Part shown: positions 45,266 through 55,905 of the stretch, piece by piece
Position numbering within the stretch: the first letter of the stretch is position 1
How the letters are laid out: each line of letters begins with the position of its first letter
DNA from: Methanosarcina sp. 2.H.T.1A.6
Lineage (GTDB): Archaea; Halobacteriota; Methanosarcinia; Methanosarcinales; Methanosarcinaceae
NCBI RefSeq assembly: GCF_000979455.1
Contig: NZ_JJOY01000030.1
Span: 62,001 to 126,000 of the forward strand
Direction of reading: 5' to 3'
DNA length: 64,000 bases
Position numbers and translations under genes: made by a program
Notes under the pieces: generated by a model
What the model saw: the letters and a program-made list of their open reading frames with translations, nothing else
Database searches by the model: none
What the model was told of the DNA's origin: nothing

Positions 45266-45910
45266 TTATTCCCCCTCCTTCCCTTTTTCCTTCATTCCGG
45301 CATTATCCTTAAGCTCATCAGCAATCGAAATGCAATTGGTAAGCCCGTACTTTTTCTTTATAATTATGCCCCTCCGTTCCAGGTTCATAAGGACCCTGGA
45401 GACCTTGGCTTTGGAAAAATCAAGGGAATTCACAAGCTCATTCTGGAGAATCCTTCCTCCTTTTGCTGCAATCAGTTCAACAGCTTTCCTTTCATCTCCT
45501 TCAAGGGCCCGCAAAAGAACATCCGTAGGGTCAATGTTAGTCCTGGCAGGCTGGAATTCTTCACACGGGGCATTCTCAAGGGAGACTTCTAAAATCTTCT
45601 CCGGTGCTTCCTCCGCTGTGATATTGAGAGATTTTACCTGTGCTGCAGAGTCCATTACGGAAAAAACAGAGGTCTGAACCCCCAGGGACGGCAGAACCTG
45701 AGCCAGCGCCAGCCCTCCCAAAAATCCGGAAAAAAGGAGAATATATGCTTCTTTTACAGTATATACATACGGAATATCCACAACCTTGAAAGTGTCCCCT
45801 TCCAGCTGGATCACCACCGGTGAGTCTTCAAGCAGGAGATTGATGGCGACAGTGCTCGAAAGAAGCAGGATACCCACAGCCAGCATGAATCTTTTCCGTT
45901 CCCGGGTCAT
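45266..45910 (-). CDS. Membrane-anchored HTH regulator
   Basis: 214 aa. Two membrane helices near the N-terminus (FMLAVGILLLSSTVAINLLL, about 9-28; AYILLFSGFLGGLALAQVLP, about 55-74) flank a short outside loop. The C-terminal winged helix (about 140-200: ALEGDERKAVELIAAKGGRILQNELVNSLDFSKAKVSRVLMNLERRGI) resembles IclR/MarR-type archaeal regulators. Membrane-tethered HTH proteins of this kind are found upstream of envelope genes in archaea. It leads the operon with the CARDB-like and HEAT proteins, suggesting it controls their expression in response to an envelope signal. GAGGTGG lies about 6 nt before the ATG. Confidence 0.82.
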   Translation of the reverse strand: MTRERKRFMLAVGILLLSSTVAINLLLEDSPVVIQLEGDTFKVVDIPYVYTVKEAYILLFSGFLGGLALAQVLPSLGVQTSVFSVMDSAAQVKSLNITAEEAPEKILEVSLENAPCEEFQPARTNIDPTDVLLRALEGDERKAVELIAAKGGRILQNELVNSLDFSKAKVSRVLMNLERRGIIIKKKYGLTNCISIADELKDNAGMKEKGKEGE

Positions 45911-46294
45911 ACTACCACCTCATTTACTACCTTCACTATGTACGAAACAAATGTTATAATTTTAGTTTGACCTGAACCCGAGACGTCTCATAATTCTGAA
46001 ACCACCGGCAGATGATAACGAAAATTAATTTGAGATGGCATATAAAAAATAAGAGGATCTGCCGTGCAGGGGACAGAGAATAGGCTGAAATAGTAAATGA
46101 ATGGGGCAAAGAACCAGGCAAATAGGCCAGATGAAAATACAGGTAAATGAATAGAGCCGAAAAACAGGCATGTTATGGAGAGATTAAGAAGAAAAGAAAG
46201 AGAAAACAGACTGCTCCTGAAAAAAGTAATCAATTCAATCTTTTTTTCTTCAAACTACCAGTTTATTTCAAAGTAGAATTTTTCCTTCAAAGTG
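45911..46294. other. Gap between the HTH operon and the ATP-grasp gene
   Basis: About 380 bp with no recognised gene. AT-rich near the HTH start (its probable promoter), and a T-rich stretch near 46240-46300 after the ATP-grasp gene on the minus strand. Confidence 0.4.
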
Positions 46295-47047
46295 TTAGTT
46301 TTTCTTCAACTTAAGCCTCATGTCCACAGCCACGGCTCCCTTTCCCTCTTCCAAAACCATCAGGGGGTTAATCTCAAATTCCTCGATTTCCGGAAAATCG
46401 CAGACAAGCCTTGAAACTCTTAAAATGGTATCTACCAGAGCATCAATATCCGAAGGCTTTGCGCCCCGGGCTCCGGTAAGGAGAGAGTAGGTTTTGATTT
46501 CGGTGACCATCTCCCTGGCTTCATCTTCATTCACCGGGGCAATGGCAAACCTTACGTCCTTGAGGATTTCCACATAAACGCCGCCAAGCCCGAACATCAA
46601 CATGGGTCCAAAGGTCGGATCGCGGATCATCCCGATAATTACTTCTTTTCCTCCGGAGAGCATTTGCTGCAGCTGGACTCCTTCAAGAAATGCATCCGGC
46701 CTTTTCTTCGGGATGCTTTCAATCATTTCCCGGTAGGCAACCCTCACATCATCTCCGTTTTGCAGGGAGAGCCTGATCCCTCCAACATCAGATTTATGGG
46801 AAATCTGCGGAGAGATGACCTTCATTACAAGAGGATAACCTATCTCCTCTGCAGCTTTAATGGCTTCCTCTTCAGTCTGTACAAAAACGGTTTTCACTGT
46901 AGAGATGCCATAAGCTTTCAGGATGCCGAAGGATTCAATGCCCAGTGTATGCTGACCTTTTTCTCTGGCACCCTCAAGAATTCCAGCTGCTGTAGCCCTG
47001 TCTGTCCCGGGCTCAGGAGAGATGAGATCTACCTGCTTCATAATCAT
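46295..47047 (-). CDS. ATP-grasp subunit of ADP-forming acyl-CoA synthetase type
   Basis: 250 aa. ATP-grasp domain of acetyl-CoA synthetase (ADP-forming) beta type: [20 protein letters not shown] (about 75-94), [17 protein letters not shown] (about 138-154) and [10 protein letters not shown] (about 225-235), the last carrying metal-binding residues. It usually couples acyl-CoA hydrolysis to ATP formation together with an alpha subunit, which is not encoded next to it. It lies beyond ackA on the same strand, but the alternative acetate pathway is already covered by ackA/pta. The start is placed at ATG 47047; ATG 47041 is also possible. Confidence 0.88.
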   Translation of the reverse strand: MIMKQVDLISPEPGTDRATAAGILEGAREKGQHTLGIESFGILKAYGISTVKTVFVQTEEEAIKAAEEIGYPLVMKVISPQISHKSDVGGIRLSLQNGDDVRVAYREMIESIPKKRPDAFLEGVQLQQMLSGGKEVIIGMIRDPTFGPMLMFGLGGVYVEILKDVRFAIAPVNEDEAREMVTEIKTYSLLTGARGAKPSDIDALVDTILRVSRLVCDFPEIEEFEINPLMVLEEGKGAVAVDMRLKLKKN

Positions 47048-47154
47048 ATGACATCTTCAGGACAGTTATTCTTTGAGAGTATTAATTTTGCAAATATGTG
47101 ATAAAATTTTGAGTTCCTGTTTTAAGGCTGAAAACGTTTTTTCGACCTGTATAA

Positions 47155-47214
47155 ACAGAAACAGAAACAGAAACAGAAACAGAAACAGAAACAGAAACAG
47201 AAACAGAAACAGAA
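47155..47214. repeat. Hexanucleotide tandem repeat, ten copies
   Basis: ACAGAA repeated ten times without error between ackA and the ATP-grasp gene, ending in GGAAAA runs. Perfect short repeats like this can change length by slippage. Confidence 0.97.
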
Positions 47215-47250
47215 TAAAAGGAAAAGGAAAAGGAAAATTTCCCTTTACCA

Positions 47251-48477
47251 TCAAATAGGTACTGAGCTGCGTAACTTCACTTCGGTCTCACAGATTTCCT
47301 TTGTTTCCCTTGCAATTGCAAGTTCTTCATTGGTCGGGATAACAAAGACCCTTACTGTTGCATCCGGAGTACTGATATCGATTTCCTGGCCTCTGATTTT
47401 GTTCTTTTCCTCATCGAGCGTTATGCCAATACCATCCAGGCCGGAGAGGATTCTCTTCCTGATGCTTGCACTGTTTTCTCCTATGCCTGCTGTGAAGACA
47501 ACTGCATCTGCACCGTTGAGCACAGCTGAATATTCACCGATGAACTTCTTGACCTTGTATGCAAAAATTTCAAGGGCAAGTTCAGCTCTCCTGTTACCCT
47601 GGGAAGCTGCTTCATCGAGGTCTCTGAAGTCGTTGCTGAGCCCGGAAACTCCAAGCACACCTGACTTCTTGTTCATAAGAGTATCGATTTCCCTGGTTGT
47701 CAGGCCTTCTTTTTCCATAATGAAGGGAACTACTGCCGGGTCAATCGAACCGCACCTGGTACCCATTGCGAGCCCTTCGAGAGGAGTAAAGCCCATGCTG
47801 GTTTCAACAGATTTTCCTCCTTCTACAGCCGTAATGCTTGAGCCGTTTCCAAGGTGGCAGGTGATGATCTTGGTTTCTTCTGCAGGCTTTCCGAGCATAA
47901 GGGCAGCTCTTTCGGCAACGTACTTGTGGGAGGTACCGTGGAAGCCATATTTCCTGACCCCATGCTTCTCGTACAGTTCGTACGGGAGAGCATACATGTA
48001 GGCATATGCCGGCATTGTCTGGTGGAATGCTGTATCAAAGACGGCAACCATCGGGGTGCTGGGCATGATCTCCTGACAGGCAGAAATTCCCATCATGTTT
48101 GGAGGGTTGTGGAGAGGAGCCAGTTCGAAGCAATCCTTGATTGCCTTTTCTACACCCTCGTCGATCAAAGCCGAAGTTGTGAACTTTTCCCCACCGTGAA
48201 CAACCCTGTGCCCGACTGCATTGATTTCGTCCATGCCTTTGATGACACCGAATTCAGAGTCGGTAAGAGCCTTGACTACTTCCTCAAGGGCGGTCTTGTG
48301 GGTAGGGAGGTCGGTTTGTTTTTCCAGCTTCTTGCCGTCAAACCTCTTCTGGGTAATGATCGAGTTGTCAATGCCTATCCTCTCGCAAAGACCTACTGCA
48401 AGAGCGGACTCATTCTTCATATCAATTAATTGATATTTGAGAGACGAACTCCCTGCGTTTATAACCAGTACTTTCAT
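47251..48477 (-). CDS. ackA: Acetate kinase
   Basis: 408 aa, the length of the well-studied Methanosarcina enzyme. It phosphorylates acetate with ATP, the first step of acetate activation for methanogenesis. Motifs: [15 protein letters not shown] at the start, [13 protein letters not shown] with the catalytic Asp, [14 protein letters not shown] (phosphate loop), [11 protein letters not shown] and [13 protein letters not shown]. The ATG at 48477 is chosen over 48510 from this N-terminus. It is encoded after pta on the same strand with a 116-bp gap containing palindromic repeats. Confidence 0.97.
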   Translation of the reverse strand: MKVLVINAGSSSLKYQLIDMKNESALAVGLCERIGIDNSIITQKRFDGKKLEKQTDLPTHKTALEEVVKALTDSEFGVIKGMDEINAVGHRVVHGGEKFTTSALIDEGVEKAIKDCFELAPLHNPPNMMGISACQEIMPSTPMVAVFDTAFHQTMPAYAYMYALPYELYEKHGVRKYGFHGTSHKYVAERAALMLGKPAEETKIITCHLGNGSSITAVEGGKSVETSMGFTPLEGLAMGTRCGSIDPAVVPFIMEKEGLTTREIDTLMNKKSGVLGVSGLSNDFRDLDEAASQGNRRAELALEIFAYKVKKFIGEYSAVLNGADAVVFTAGIGENSASIRKRILSGLDGIGITLDEEKNKIRGQEIDISTPDATVRVFVIPTNEELAIARETKEICETEVKLRSSVPI

Positions 48478-48560
48478 GTGTAAACCCCAGTTCAATCCAT
48501 TGATTTCCAATCACATTTAGAGTTTCCGGATAGAATAATACTATATATGAAAGTTAATAA

Positions 48561-48592
48561 AACGCTTCCGAAACGTTTCCGAAACGTTTCCG
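48561..48592. repeat. 11-bp palindromic repeats between pta and ackA
   Basis: Three tandem units; the last two contain the perfect 10-bp palindrome GAAACGTTTC (48570-48579, 48581-48590). The array touches the pta stop codon. It could form small hairpins in the pta-ackA transcript and affect ackA level; inferred. Confidence 0.85.
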
Positions 48593-48593
48593 A

Positions 48594-49852
<1,259 letters not shown>

Positions 49853-50419
49853 ATGAAAATTATAGGAATTTCAGGCAGCCCTCGAAAGGGCCAGAACTGT
49901 GAGAAAATGATTGTAGCTGCCCTCGAAGTTGCAAAAGAAAGGGGTTTTGAAACCGATACCGTTTTTATCTCAAACGAGGAAGTTGCCCCCTGCAAAGCGT
50001 GCGGGGCTTGCAGAGATAATGATTTCTGTGTGATTGATGACAGTATGGAAGAAATTTATGAAAAAATGAGAGTTGCAGACGGTATAATTGTTGCAGCTCC
50101 CGTATATATGGGAAATTATCCTGCTCAGCTCAAAGCCCTTTTTGACAGGAGTGTCCTGCTTCGCCGCAAAAACTTTGCACTCAAAAATAAAGTCGGGGCA
50201 GCTCTCTCAGTTGGAGGCTCAAGAAACGGAGGACAGGAAAAGACCATTCAGGCCATCCACGACTGGATGCATATTCACGGGATGATTGTGGTCGGCGATA
50301 ATGCCCACTTCGGCGGAATTACGTGGAACCCGGCAGAAGAGGATACCATCGGGATGCAAACCGTTTCCGAAACTGCAAAAAAGCTCTGTGATGTCCTGGA
50401 ACTTATCTATAAAAAATAA
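49853..50419 (+). CDS. isf: Iron-sulfur flavoprotein (Isf)
   Basis: 188 aa. FMN flavodoxin-like fold with the phosphate-binding SGSPRKGQNCEKM at the start and a compact Cys motif CKACGACRDNDFC (CxxCxxC plus a fourth Cys) that holds the [4Fe-4S] cluster of Isf. Later VGGSRNGGQEKTI and WMHIHGMIVVGD also match. In acetate-grown Methanosarcina, Isf accepts electrons from ferredoxin; oxidative-stress roles are also described. The ATG at 49853 is taken (ATG 49844 adds three residues). Its position beside pta-ackA fits acetate metabolism. Confidence 0.94.
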   Translation: MKIIGISGSPRKGQNCEKMIVAALEVAKERGFETDTVFISNEEVAPCKACGACRDNDFCVIDDSMEEIYEKMRVADGIIVAAPVYMGNYPAQLKALFDRSVLLRRKNFALKNKVGAALSVGGSRNGGQEKTIQAIHDWMHIHGMIVVGDNAHFGGITWNPAEEDTIGMQTVSETAKKLCDVLELIYKK

Positions 50420-50673
50420 AAGAAATAACCGCAACATATTTAAAAAAATAAGTCAGATAAAAAGAAAAGTATGAAATTTCCCTGAATAAAAGATTGGATC
50501 TCTCTTGGGGCAATATTTTGAAAACATACATTTAAATAAATGCTCGAAATCTTTGGACAACAAAGGTCTTTCAAACAGAATAAAACCCGAAGATCCGAAT
50601 ATTTATTTTGTGCTTAAGAAGATTTCAGGGAAATATTTGACACATAAAAAAAGTCCCCAAGAGGCGCGAACAT

Positions 50674-52443
50674 TTGGAAGTTGATCCAGAGTCCAGATTC
50701 AGATTCCATAGCATCAAAGAATACCCCAGGCTAACGGAGTACATCAGCCGGTTTGACACCGAAACTACCAGGGTCAACTCAATTGCCATTATAATCGGGC
50801 TCCTGACAGGGCTCGTAATAGGAGTTTATGACCGCATTCTCCAATACAGTAACGTTTTTTTTGGAATGCAGCAGGGATACTCATTACACGAGCTTCCATT
50901 CTATTATGTAATACTCACGCCTGCCCTTGGAGGGCTGCTAGTGGGGTTAATCACCCACTTCCTGATAAAACAGAAATACGGTGTTGAAGGGCTTATAGAA
51001 ACCGTAACCCTCCGCGGAGCAAGGATAAAGCTCAAGGATGCTTTTCTGGAGGTCTTTACCTCAATAATCACTATCAGTTCGGGAGGTGCCCTGGGAAAGG
51101 AAGCCCCGGGAGTCCTTGCCGGAGCCGGGACAGGCGCTCTTGTGGGGAGAATCCTGAAAAGCCCGGAAAGGCAGCTCCAGATCCTTCTCGGCTGCGGGGC
51201 TGCCGGCGGGATTGCAGCTGCATTCAGCGCCCCGCTTGCAGGTGTGGTCTTTGTAGTAGAGGTAATTTACGGGGAACTTGAAACCAAGACCTTTATTCCG
51301 ATAGTTATCTCTTCAGTCTTTGCAACCCTTGTCTCGAGCACTGTTTTCGGGATAAAACCTATCCAGATATCTCCCTACCAGCTGGTCAGCCCCTACAAAG
51401 AATTAGGGCTCTACCTTGTCCTCGGACTCCTTGCAGGGCTCGTCTCTACAATCCTGATCCGGACGCTTTACTACACAAAAGATCTTTTCTCGGGAATCCC
51501 CCTCCATCCCGTCTTCAAGCCTGCCCTGGGAGGGCTTGCAGTAGGTGTAATCGGCCTTTTTTACCCCCGTGTCCTGGGGATGGGCTATGATGTGATTATG
51601 GACGCCCTGAACAACCAGTTTACTTTCAATATCCTGCTGATCCTGCTCTTTCTGAAGATCCTCGCCTTTTCCCTGAGCCTGGGCTCCGGAGGATCGGGTG
51701 GGACGATTGTCCCCTCCCTTTTCACAGGTGCAATGTTAGGGGGAGCCTTCGGGACAGCCGCAAACCTGTTTTTTCCGGGGATGACGGCAGAGTCAGGGGC
51801 CTATGCTATGGTTGGGATGGGCGCGGTCTTTGCCGGGACTGCCCGGGCTCCCCTTACTGCCATCCTGATCCTTTTTGAGATCACAAGGGATTACAGTCTC
51901 ATCCTCCCTCTCATGTTTGCCTGTGTGCTTAGCAACGTGATGTCCAATGCCCTGTATCCGGAGTCCATTTTCACGGAGGGGCTCCGCAGGAAAGGATTCA
52001 AGATCCGAAAAGGCCGGGAAGTGGATATCATGGTTTCCATGCTTGTAAAAGATGCCATGGTCACACATGTCCAGACCGTCTCCGAAGAAAAGAATGTAGG
52101 TATCCTTATAGCCCTCATGCAGGCAAGCCGCCACGCCGGTTTTCCAGTCCTTGATTCAAAAGGCAAACTTTCAGGGATAGTGACACTCTCTGACCTCCGG
52201 AGCAAAGTAAAGTACGGAGAAGTCGACAAAAAGATAGGGGATGTTGCCACTCGCGATGTGGAAGTCGCCTACCCCGACGAAACCCTTGAAGCCGTCCTCA
52301 GACGCCTTGCCTCAAAGCAAATCGGCAGGCTCCCCGTTGTGGACCGCCTGGACAAAACAAAACTTCTCGGCCTCATCACCCGGAGTGACATAGTAAATTC
52401 GTATAACAAGAAAGTCGTGGAAAAAGTCAGGGACACAGACTGA
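50674..52443 (+). CDS. ClC-type chloride channel/transporter with two CBS domains
   Basis: 589 aa. The ClC membrane part (about 35-440) shows SSGGALGKEAPGVLAGAG, the anion-site GSGGSGGTIVPSLFTGAMLGG, and GMGAVFAGTARAPLTAILILFEIT (Tyr/Glu region). Two CBS domains follow (about 460-585: MVKDAMVTHVQTVSEEKNVG; VGIVTLSDLRSKV; DEVATRDVEVAYPDETLEAV-type end VDRLDKTKLLGLITRSDIV). The CBS pair likely gates by nucleotide. The start shown is TTG 50674 with AAGAGG about 10 nt before. Whether it is a channel or Cl-/H+ antiporter is not decided: Glu of GKEAP is present. Confidence 0.94.
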   Translation: MEVDPESRFRFHSIKEYPRLTEYISRFDTETTRVNSIAIIIGLLTGLVIGVYDRILQYSNVFFGMQQGYSLHELPFYYVILTPALGGLLVGLITHFLIKQKYGVEGLIETVTLRGARIKLKDAFLEVFTSIITISSGGALGKEAPGVLAGAGTGALVGRILKSPERQLQILLGCGAAGGIAAAFSAPLAGVVFVVEVIYGELETKTFIPIVISSVFATLVSSTVFGIKPIQISPYQLVSPYKELGLYLVLGLLAGLVSTILIRTLYYTKDLFSGIPLHPVFKPALGGLAVGVIGLFYPRVLGMGYDVIMDALNNQFTFNILLILLFLKILAFSLSLGSGGSGGTIVPSLFTGAMLGGAFGTAANLFFPGMTAESGAYAMVGMGAVFAGTARAPLTAILILFEITRDYSLILPLMFACVLSNVMSNALYPESIFTEGLRRKGFKIRKGREVDIMVSMLVKDAMVTHVQTVSEEKNVGILIALMQASRHAGFPVLDSKGKLSGIVTLSDLRSKVKYGEVDKKIGDVATRDVEVAYPDETLEAVLRRLASKQIGRLPVVDRLDKTKLLGLITRSDIVNSYNKKVVEKVRDTD

Positions 52444-52989
52444 AAACAATAGCCTGTAAAAGCCCCGGACAAAAAACGTTTCATTTAATCTCTTCAAGGT
52501 ACTTCCTTTCCCCAGTATAGTAGCTTTTTTGTAGGACGCTGTTTATAATTATAAGGGGGATAGGATACAGAGTAGGCCATATAACGTATTATCAGACGAC
52601 CTTTATCGGATGACCTGAAAGGGATACTTAAGTTTTCATACATGGATCCTGATTTTACTAAAAATAACACTTAGTTCTGGTCTTTCAATGTATCATGAGG
52701 ACTCATGTGGAAAGCATGGACTGACTCTAATGTGTGAAGCGCTTGAGGGTAAAAGAAGCTTCACATAAAAAGGCTTCAAGCTTCCTGTTTCCAGAAGAGA
52801 TCTTGTTTAATGGCGTTTATCTTAATTACATGATCTCAAGAGGATAACAATTACTGATCCGCAGGCGCCTATCACAAAATCGCTCCGCTGGAAAAGCTCG
52901 TCATGACTGGTTCTTTTTTACAGGAGAGTAGAGTAAGATGGTTCCGGCGACGAACTAAGGAATGAGTTTTGATAAAGAGGTATCGGTAC
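52444..52989. other. Gap before the small-enzyme cluster
   Basis: About 545 bp with no gene recognised. It separates core genes from the bacterial-type cluster at 53-60 kb. An AAGCTTCACATAAAAAGG stretch contains a short inverted motif with the following AAGCTTCC; nothing else stands out. Confidence 0.4.
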
Positions 52990-53484
52990 ATGACAACAGA
53001 TAATCCTACCAAGATTGCTGCAGAACCAGGAAAACAGGAGATCATCATTACGCGGGAGTTTGATGCTCCAAGAGAGCTCGTTTTTAAAGCCTTCACAGAT
53101 CCGAAGCTTTACAGTCAGTGGCTTGGACCTCGAAGCTTTACAATGAATCTGGAGACATTTGAACCGAAAAGCGGCGGGTCCTGGCGGTATATCCAGAAAG
53201 ATCAAGAGGGCAACAAGTATGCGTTTCATGGAGTAAATCATGAGGTCACAGCACCTGAGAGAATCATCAGCACTTTTGAGTTTGAAGGGCTTCCGGAAAA
53301 AGGACATGTTGTTTTTGAAACCGCGAGATTTGAAGCATTACCGGGTAACAGGACAAAACTAACATCTCAATCTGTCTTCCAGACCATTGAGGATCGTGAT
53401 GGAATGCTCCAATCTGGAATGGAAGAAGGCGTCAATGATTCTTACGATCGACTTGAAGAACTTTTGGAAAAACTGAAAAAGTAA
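52990..53484 (+). CDS. AHSA1/SRPBCC-family protein
   Basis: 164 aa. [28 protein letters not shown] (about 20-48) and [22 protein letters not shown], then [36 protein letters not shown] are typical of the AHSA1 branch of the SRPBCC (Bet v1-like) fold, which binds hydrophobic ligands. Its ligand is unknown. I chose ATG 52990, since GAGGT lies about 8 nt upstream; TTG 52969 is before it. First of ten same-strand small genes up to 60030; all look more bacterial than archaeal in family. Confidence 0.85.
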   Translation: MTTDNPTKIAAEPGKQEIIITREFDAPRELVFKAFTDPKLYSQWLGPRSFTMNLETFEPKSGGSWRYIQKDQEGNKYAFHGVNHEVTAPERIISTFEFEGLPEKGHVVFETARFEALPGNRTKLTSQSVFQTIEDRDGMLQSGMEEGVNDSYDRLEELLEKLKK

Positions 53485-53592
53485 AGATATGGATCTGAAA
53501 TAAAAGTTTCTGACTATAATAATATTTAGCAAAAATTAGTACATAATTAGACTAGATAGCCCAAATCAGGAACGGATCAAAAAGGAGAAATC

Positions 53593-54123
53593 ATGGTGGA
53601 AGATAGGAACTTGTCCACAGAGGCGGCTCAAGCCGAAAAAGTGCTTGAGGGACCAAAATATACTGGTCAGCACATGGATATAAAAGAACGTGAATCCGGC
53701 AAAATGAGCGGTAGCACGTCCAAGCCTATTGTCATCGTAGACTACTCTGAGGTCCGCAAGGGAAAGCTCGAGGAACTCAAAACAGCCATGAATGAGTTAG
53801 TCGAGTTTGTCGCGGTGAACGAGCCCCGTATGATCGCCCACAACATATACCTCAACGAGGACGGTACCCGGATGACAGTTTTCCAGGTTCACCCTGACTC
53901 CGCATCGGCAGAGTTCCATATGAAGGTGGCAGGTTCCGCTTTTCCGAAGTTTGTGGAGTTCATCAGGATGTCAGGGGTCGACATATACGGTAAGCCAAGT
54001 CCCGATCTGCTGGAGAGGATGCGACTCAAGGCCCAGATGTTGGGCAGTGGGACAGTGGTCGTGCACGAACCCCAGGCAGGGTTTTCCCGGTTCGGGGTCC
54101 CGGTCCCGGATGCTCCCGAGTAA
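53593..54123 (+). CDS. Antibiotic biosynthesis monooxygenase (ABM)-type protein
   Basis: 176 aa. A central dimeric alpha/beta barrel domain (about 40-115: IVIVDYSEVRKGKLEELKTAMNELVEFVAVNEP, MTVFQVHPDSASAEFHMKVAGSAFPKFVEFI) resembles ABM-family (ferredoxin-like) proteins. The N-terminal 38 residues and C-terminal VVVHEPQAGFSRFGVPVPDAPE are extensions with no clear domain. ABM proteins include quinol monooxygenases and heme-degrading enzymes; activity here is not predictable. AAGGAG precedes the ATG by 6 nt. Confidence 0.75.
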   Translation: MVEDRNLSTEAAQAEKVLEGPKYTGQHMDIKERESGKMSGSTSKPIVIVDYSEVRKGKLEELKTAMNELVEFVAVNEPRMIAHNIYLNEDGTRMTVFQVHPDSASAEFHMKVAGSAFPKFVEFIRMSGVDIYGKPSPDLLERMRLKAQMLGSGTVVVHEPQAGFSRFGVPVPDAPE

Positions 54124-54415
54124 TAGGGAAGTGATTCCGCACTTGATGAGACCTGATGGCACTTCCCGGTTGAAGTGAAGCCTAATTGGATTCTTCCCCA
54201 GCCTGCGACAAGAGTGTGAAAGAATAAAGAAACCAGATGTGGCGTTTCATACGGAGCCCACAGGAAAGGGACCTGGAACACATGCCATATTTGATGACAT
54301 GTGAGGGAACCTCATCAAGATATATCGGGCTCGATAACCGGTGATATAAACGGGGGATTGACAATTATTAGAGAAGCGCTTGTTTGCGAAAAAAATCCTT
54401 TTTGGAGAATTCATC

Positions 54416-55240
54416 ATGACAAAGAGTACGACCAATGAAAGGGAGACTGTAGGCAGTTACGCCTCCATTAACGGTCTCAATATGTACTACGAACTGCACG
54501 GAACCGGCAGCCCACTAATCCTGCTTCATGGCGGCGTCGGTGCGAGCGAAATGTTCGGCCCGATTCTGCCGAAACTTTCTGAAAACAGGCAGGTCATTGC
54601 AGCCCATTTACAGGCTCATGGGAGAACAGCCGATATCGATCGACCTCTAAGTTTTGAGTTAATGGCCGATGACATTGCAGAGCTGGTGAAGCACCTGGAG
54701 AGCGAAAAAGCCGATATCATGGGCTACTCGCTTGGCGCTGGCGTTGCCCTGCAGACCGTCATCAGACATCCGGATCTGGTCCGCAAGCTCGTGGTAATTT
54801 CAGCTCCAGTCAAACGGGATGGATGGTACCCCGAGGTTCTGGAAGGTATGGAATCGATGGGCTCGGAGACTGTGAAAGCCATAAAGCAGAGTTCGCTCTA
54901 TCAGCTCTATCCCGAAACCGACTGGGAAGTGCTCTTCACCAAGCTTGGAGACCTGCTCGGGAAGGACTATGATTGGTCGAAAGACGTGGCTGCTATTAAG
55001 TCCCCCACGATGATCGTCTTCGCGGATGCGGATGCTGTAAGTATGGCACACGTAATGGGGTTCTTCGCGCTATTTGGCGGCGGACAGCGGGATGCCGGTA
55101 TGGATGGTTCCTACCGACCAATAGCACAGCTTGCGATTCTGCCGGGTACGACTCATTATACCATCTTATCTTCCCCCTCACTTGCCGCCTTCGTAACAAA
55201 ATTCCTCGACGAGTCCGTTCCCGAGGTCGAACGAGTATGA
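54416..55240 (+). CDS. Alpha/beta hydrolase, copy 1
   Basis: 274 aa. The fold shows YYELHGTGSPLILLHGGVG (oxyanion HG), the nucleophile elbow GYSLGAG (Ser about 104), an acid in VFADADAV (about 204), and the catalytic His in LPGTTHYTIL (about 247). The nearest paralogue is at 59203-60030. Family members hydrolyse esters, peroxides or epoxides; substrate unknown. The ATG at 54416 follows GGAG by about 8 nt; the longer frame to TTG 54380 would place that site inside the gene. Confidence 0.9.
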   Translation: MTKSTTNERETVGSYASINGLNMYYELHGTGSPLILLHGGVGASEMFGPILPKLSENRQVIAAHLQAHGRTADIDRPLSFELMADDIAELVKHLESEKADIMGYSLGAGVALQTVIRHPDLVRKLVVISAPVKRDGWYPEVLEGMESMGSETVKAIKQSSLYQLYPETDWEVLFTKLGDLLGKDYDWSKDVAAIKSPTMIVFADADAVSMAHVMGFFALFGGGQRDAGMDGSYRPIAQLAILPGTTHYTILSSPSLAAFVTKFLDESVPEVERV

Positions 55241-55352
55241 ACTTGCAGGTTGCCTGAACAAACCAGGAAACTAAGGAGAAAAAAGGAAAAAAAATAAATT
55301 CATTAACAGGTCAGCAGATCACGAACTCATAATTTTCGGAGCACAGTAGTAA

Positions 55353-55849
55353 ATGAAAGAAGGAGGAATGATTATTTCAGACAACAATACGCAACTACAA
55401 CAGCAACCTGAGCCTGATCCTGCACTCAAGCGCCTGGAAGGATTTGTCGGCACGTGGAGTATAAAAGGTCATACGCTAGACTCTAAGGTCGATAACATAT
55501 CTGGGCGGACTACTTTTGAGTGGCTACCGGGCCGATTCTTTCTAAAACAGAGCTTTGAGGCTGACTTTATGGGCATGAAAATCCAGAGCCTGGAACTCAT
55601 CGGCTACGATCCTGCGAGCGATACATTCCCTTCGCTTGTCTATTCCAACCTGGCAGGGACTCCGATTCCATATAGATATAATGTTAAGGGCAAAAGCGTA
55701 ACAATAACTACGGATCTCGGTGGAGGGGCAAGGATGACAGGCAGAATCAGTGAGGACGGCAATAAGTTCTCCGGAGGCTGGAAACCTAACCGGGAAAGGA
55801 AAACCACGGAAATGTAGCATACGACTTTGTCGGAACCCGGATAAAATAA
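55353..55849 (+). pseudogene. DUF1579-like protein gene with a frameshift near its end
   Basis: The protein to residue 145 (RLEGFVGTWSIKGHT; FEWLPGRFFLKQSF; SLELIGYDPASDTFPSLVYSN) is DUF1579-like, a beta-barrel family of unknown function. In frame it ends NRERKTTEM-stop at 55817. A different frame continues PGKENHGNVAYDFVGTRIK to a TAA at 55849, which fits the expected family ending. One missing C in the AACCGGG run near 55787 explains the split. So the intact gene would run 55353-55849; the present form is a truncated 154-aa product. It could be a sequencing error. Confidence 0.7.
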
Positions 55850-55905
55850 ATCGTCTGCCAGGGAAACCCGGGTGAGAGCTTTTTTGGAAGAATGGGGAAA
55901 GGAGT

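Noticed and set aside
47066-47258. Frames over the hexanucleotide repeat (poly LF or RN peptides)
   Set aside because: Produced by the microsatellite and without start signals or homology.
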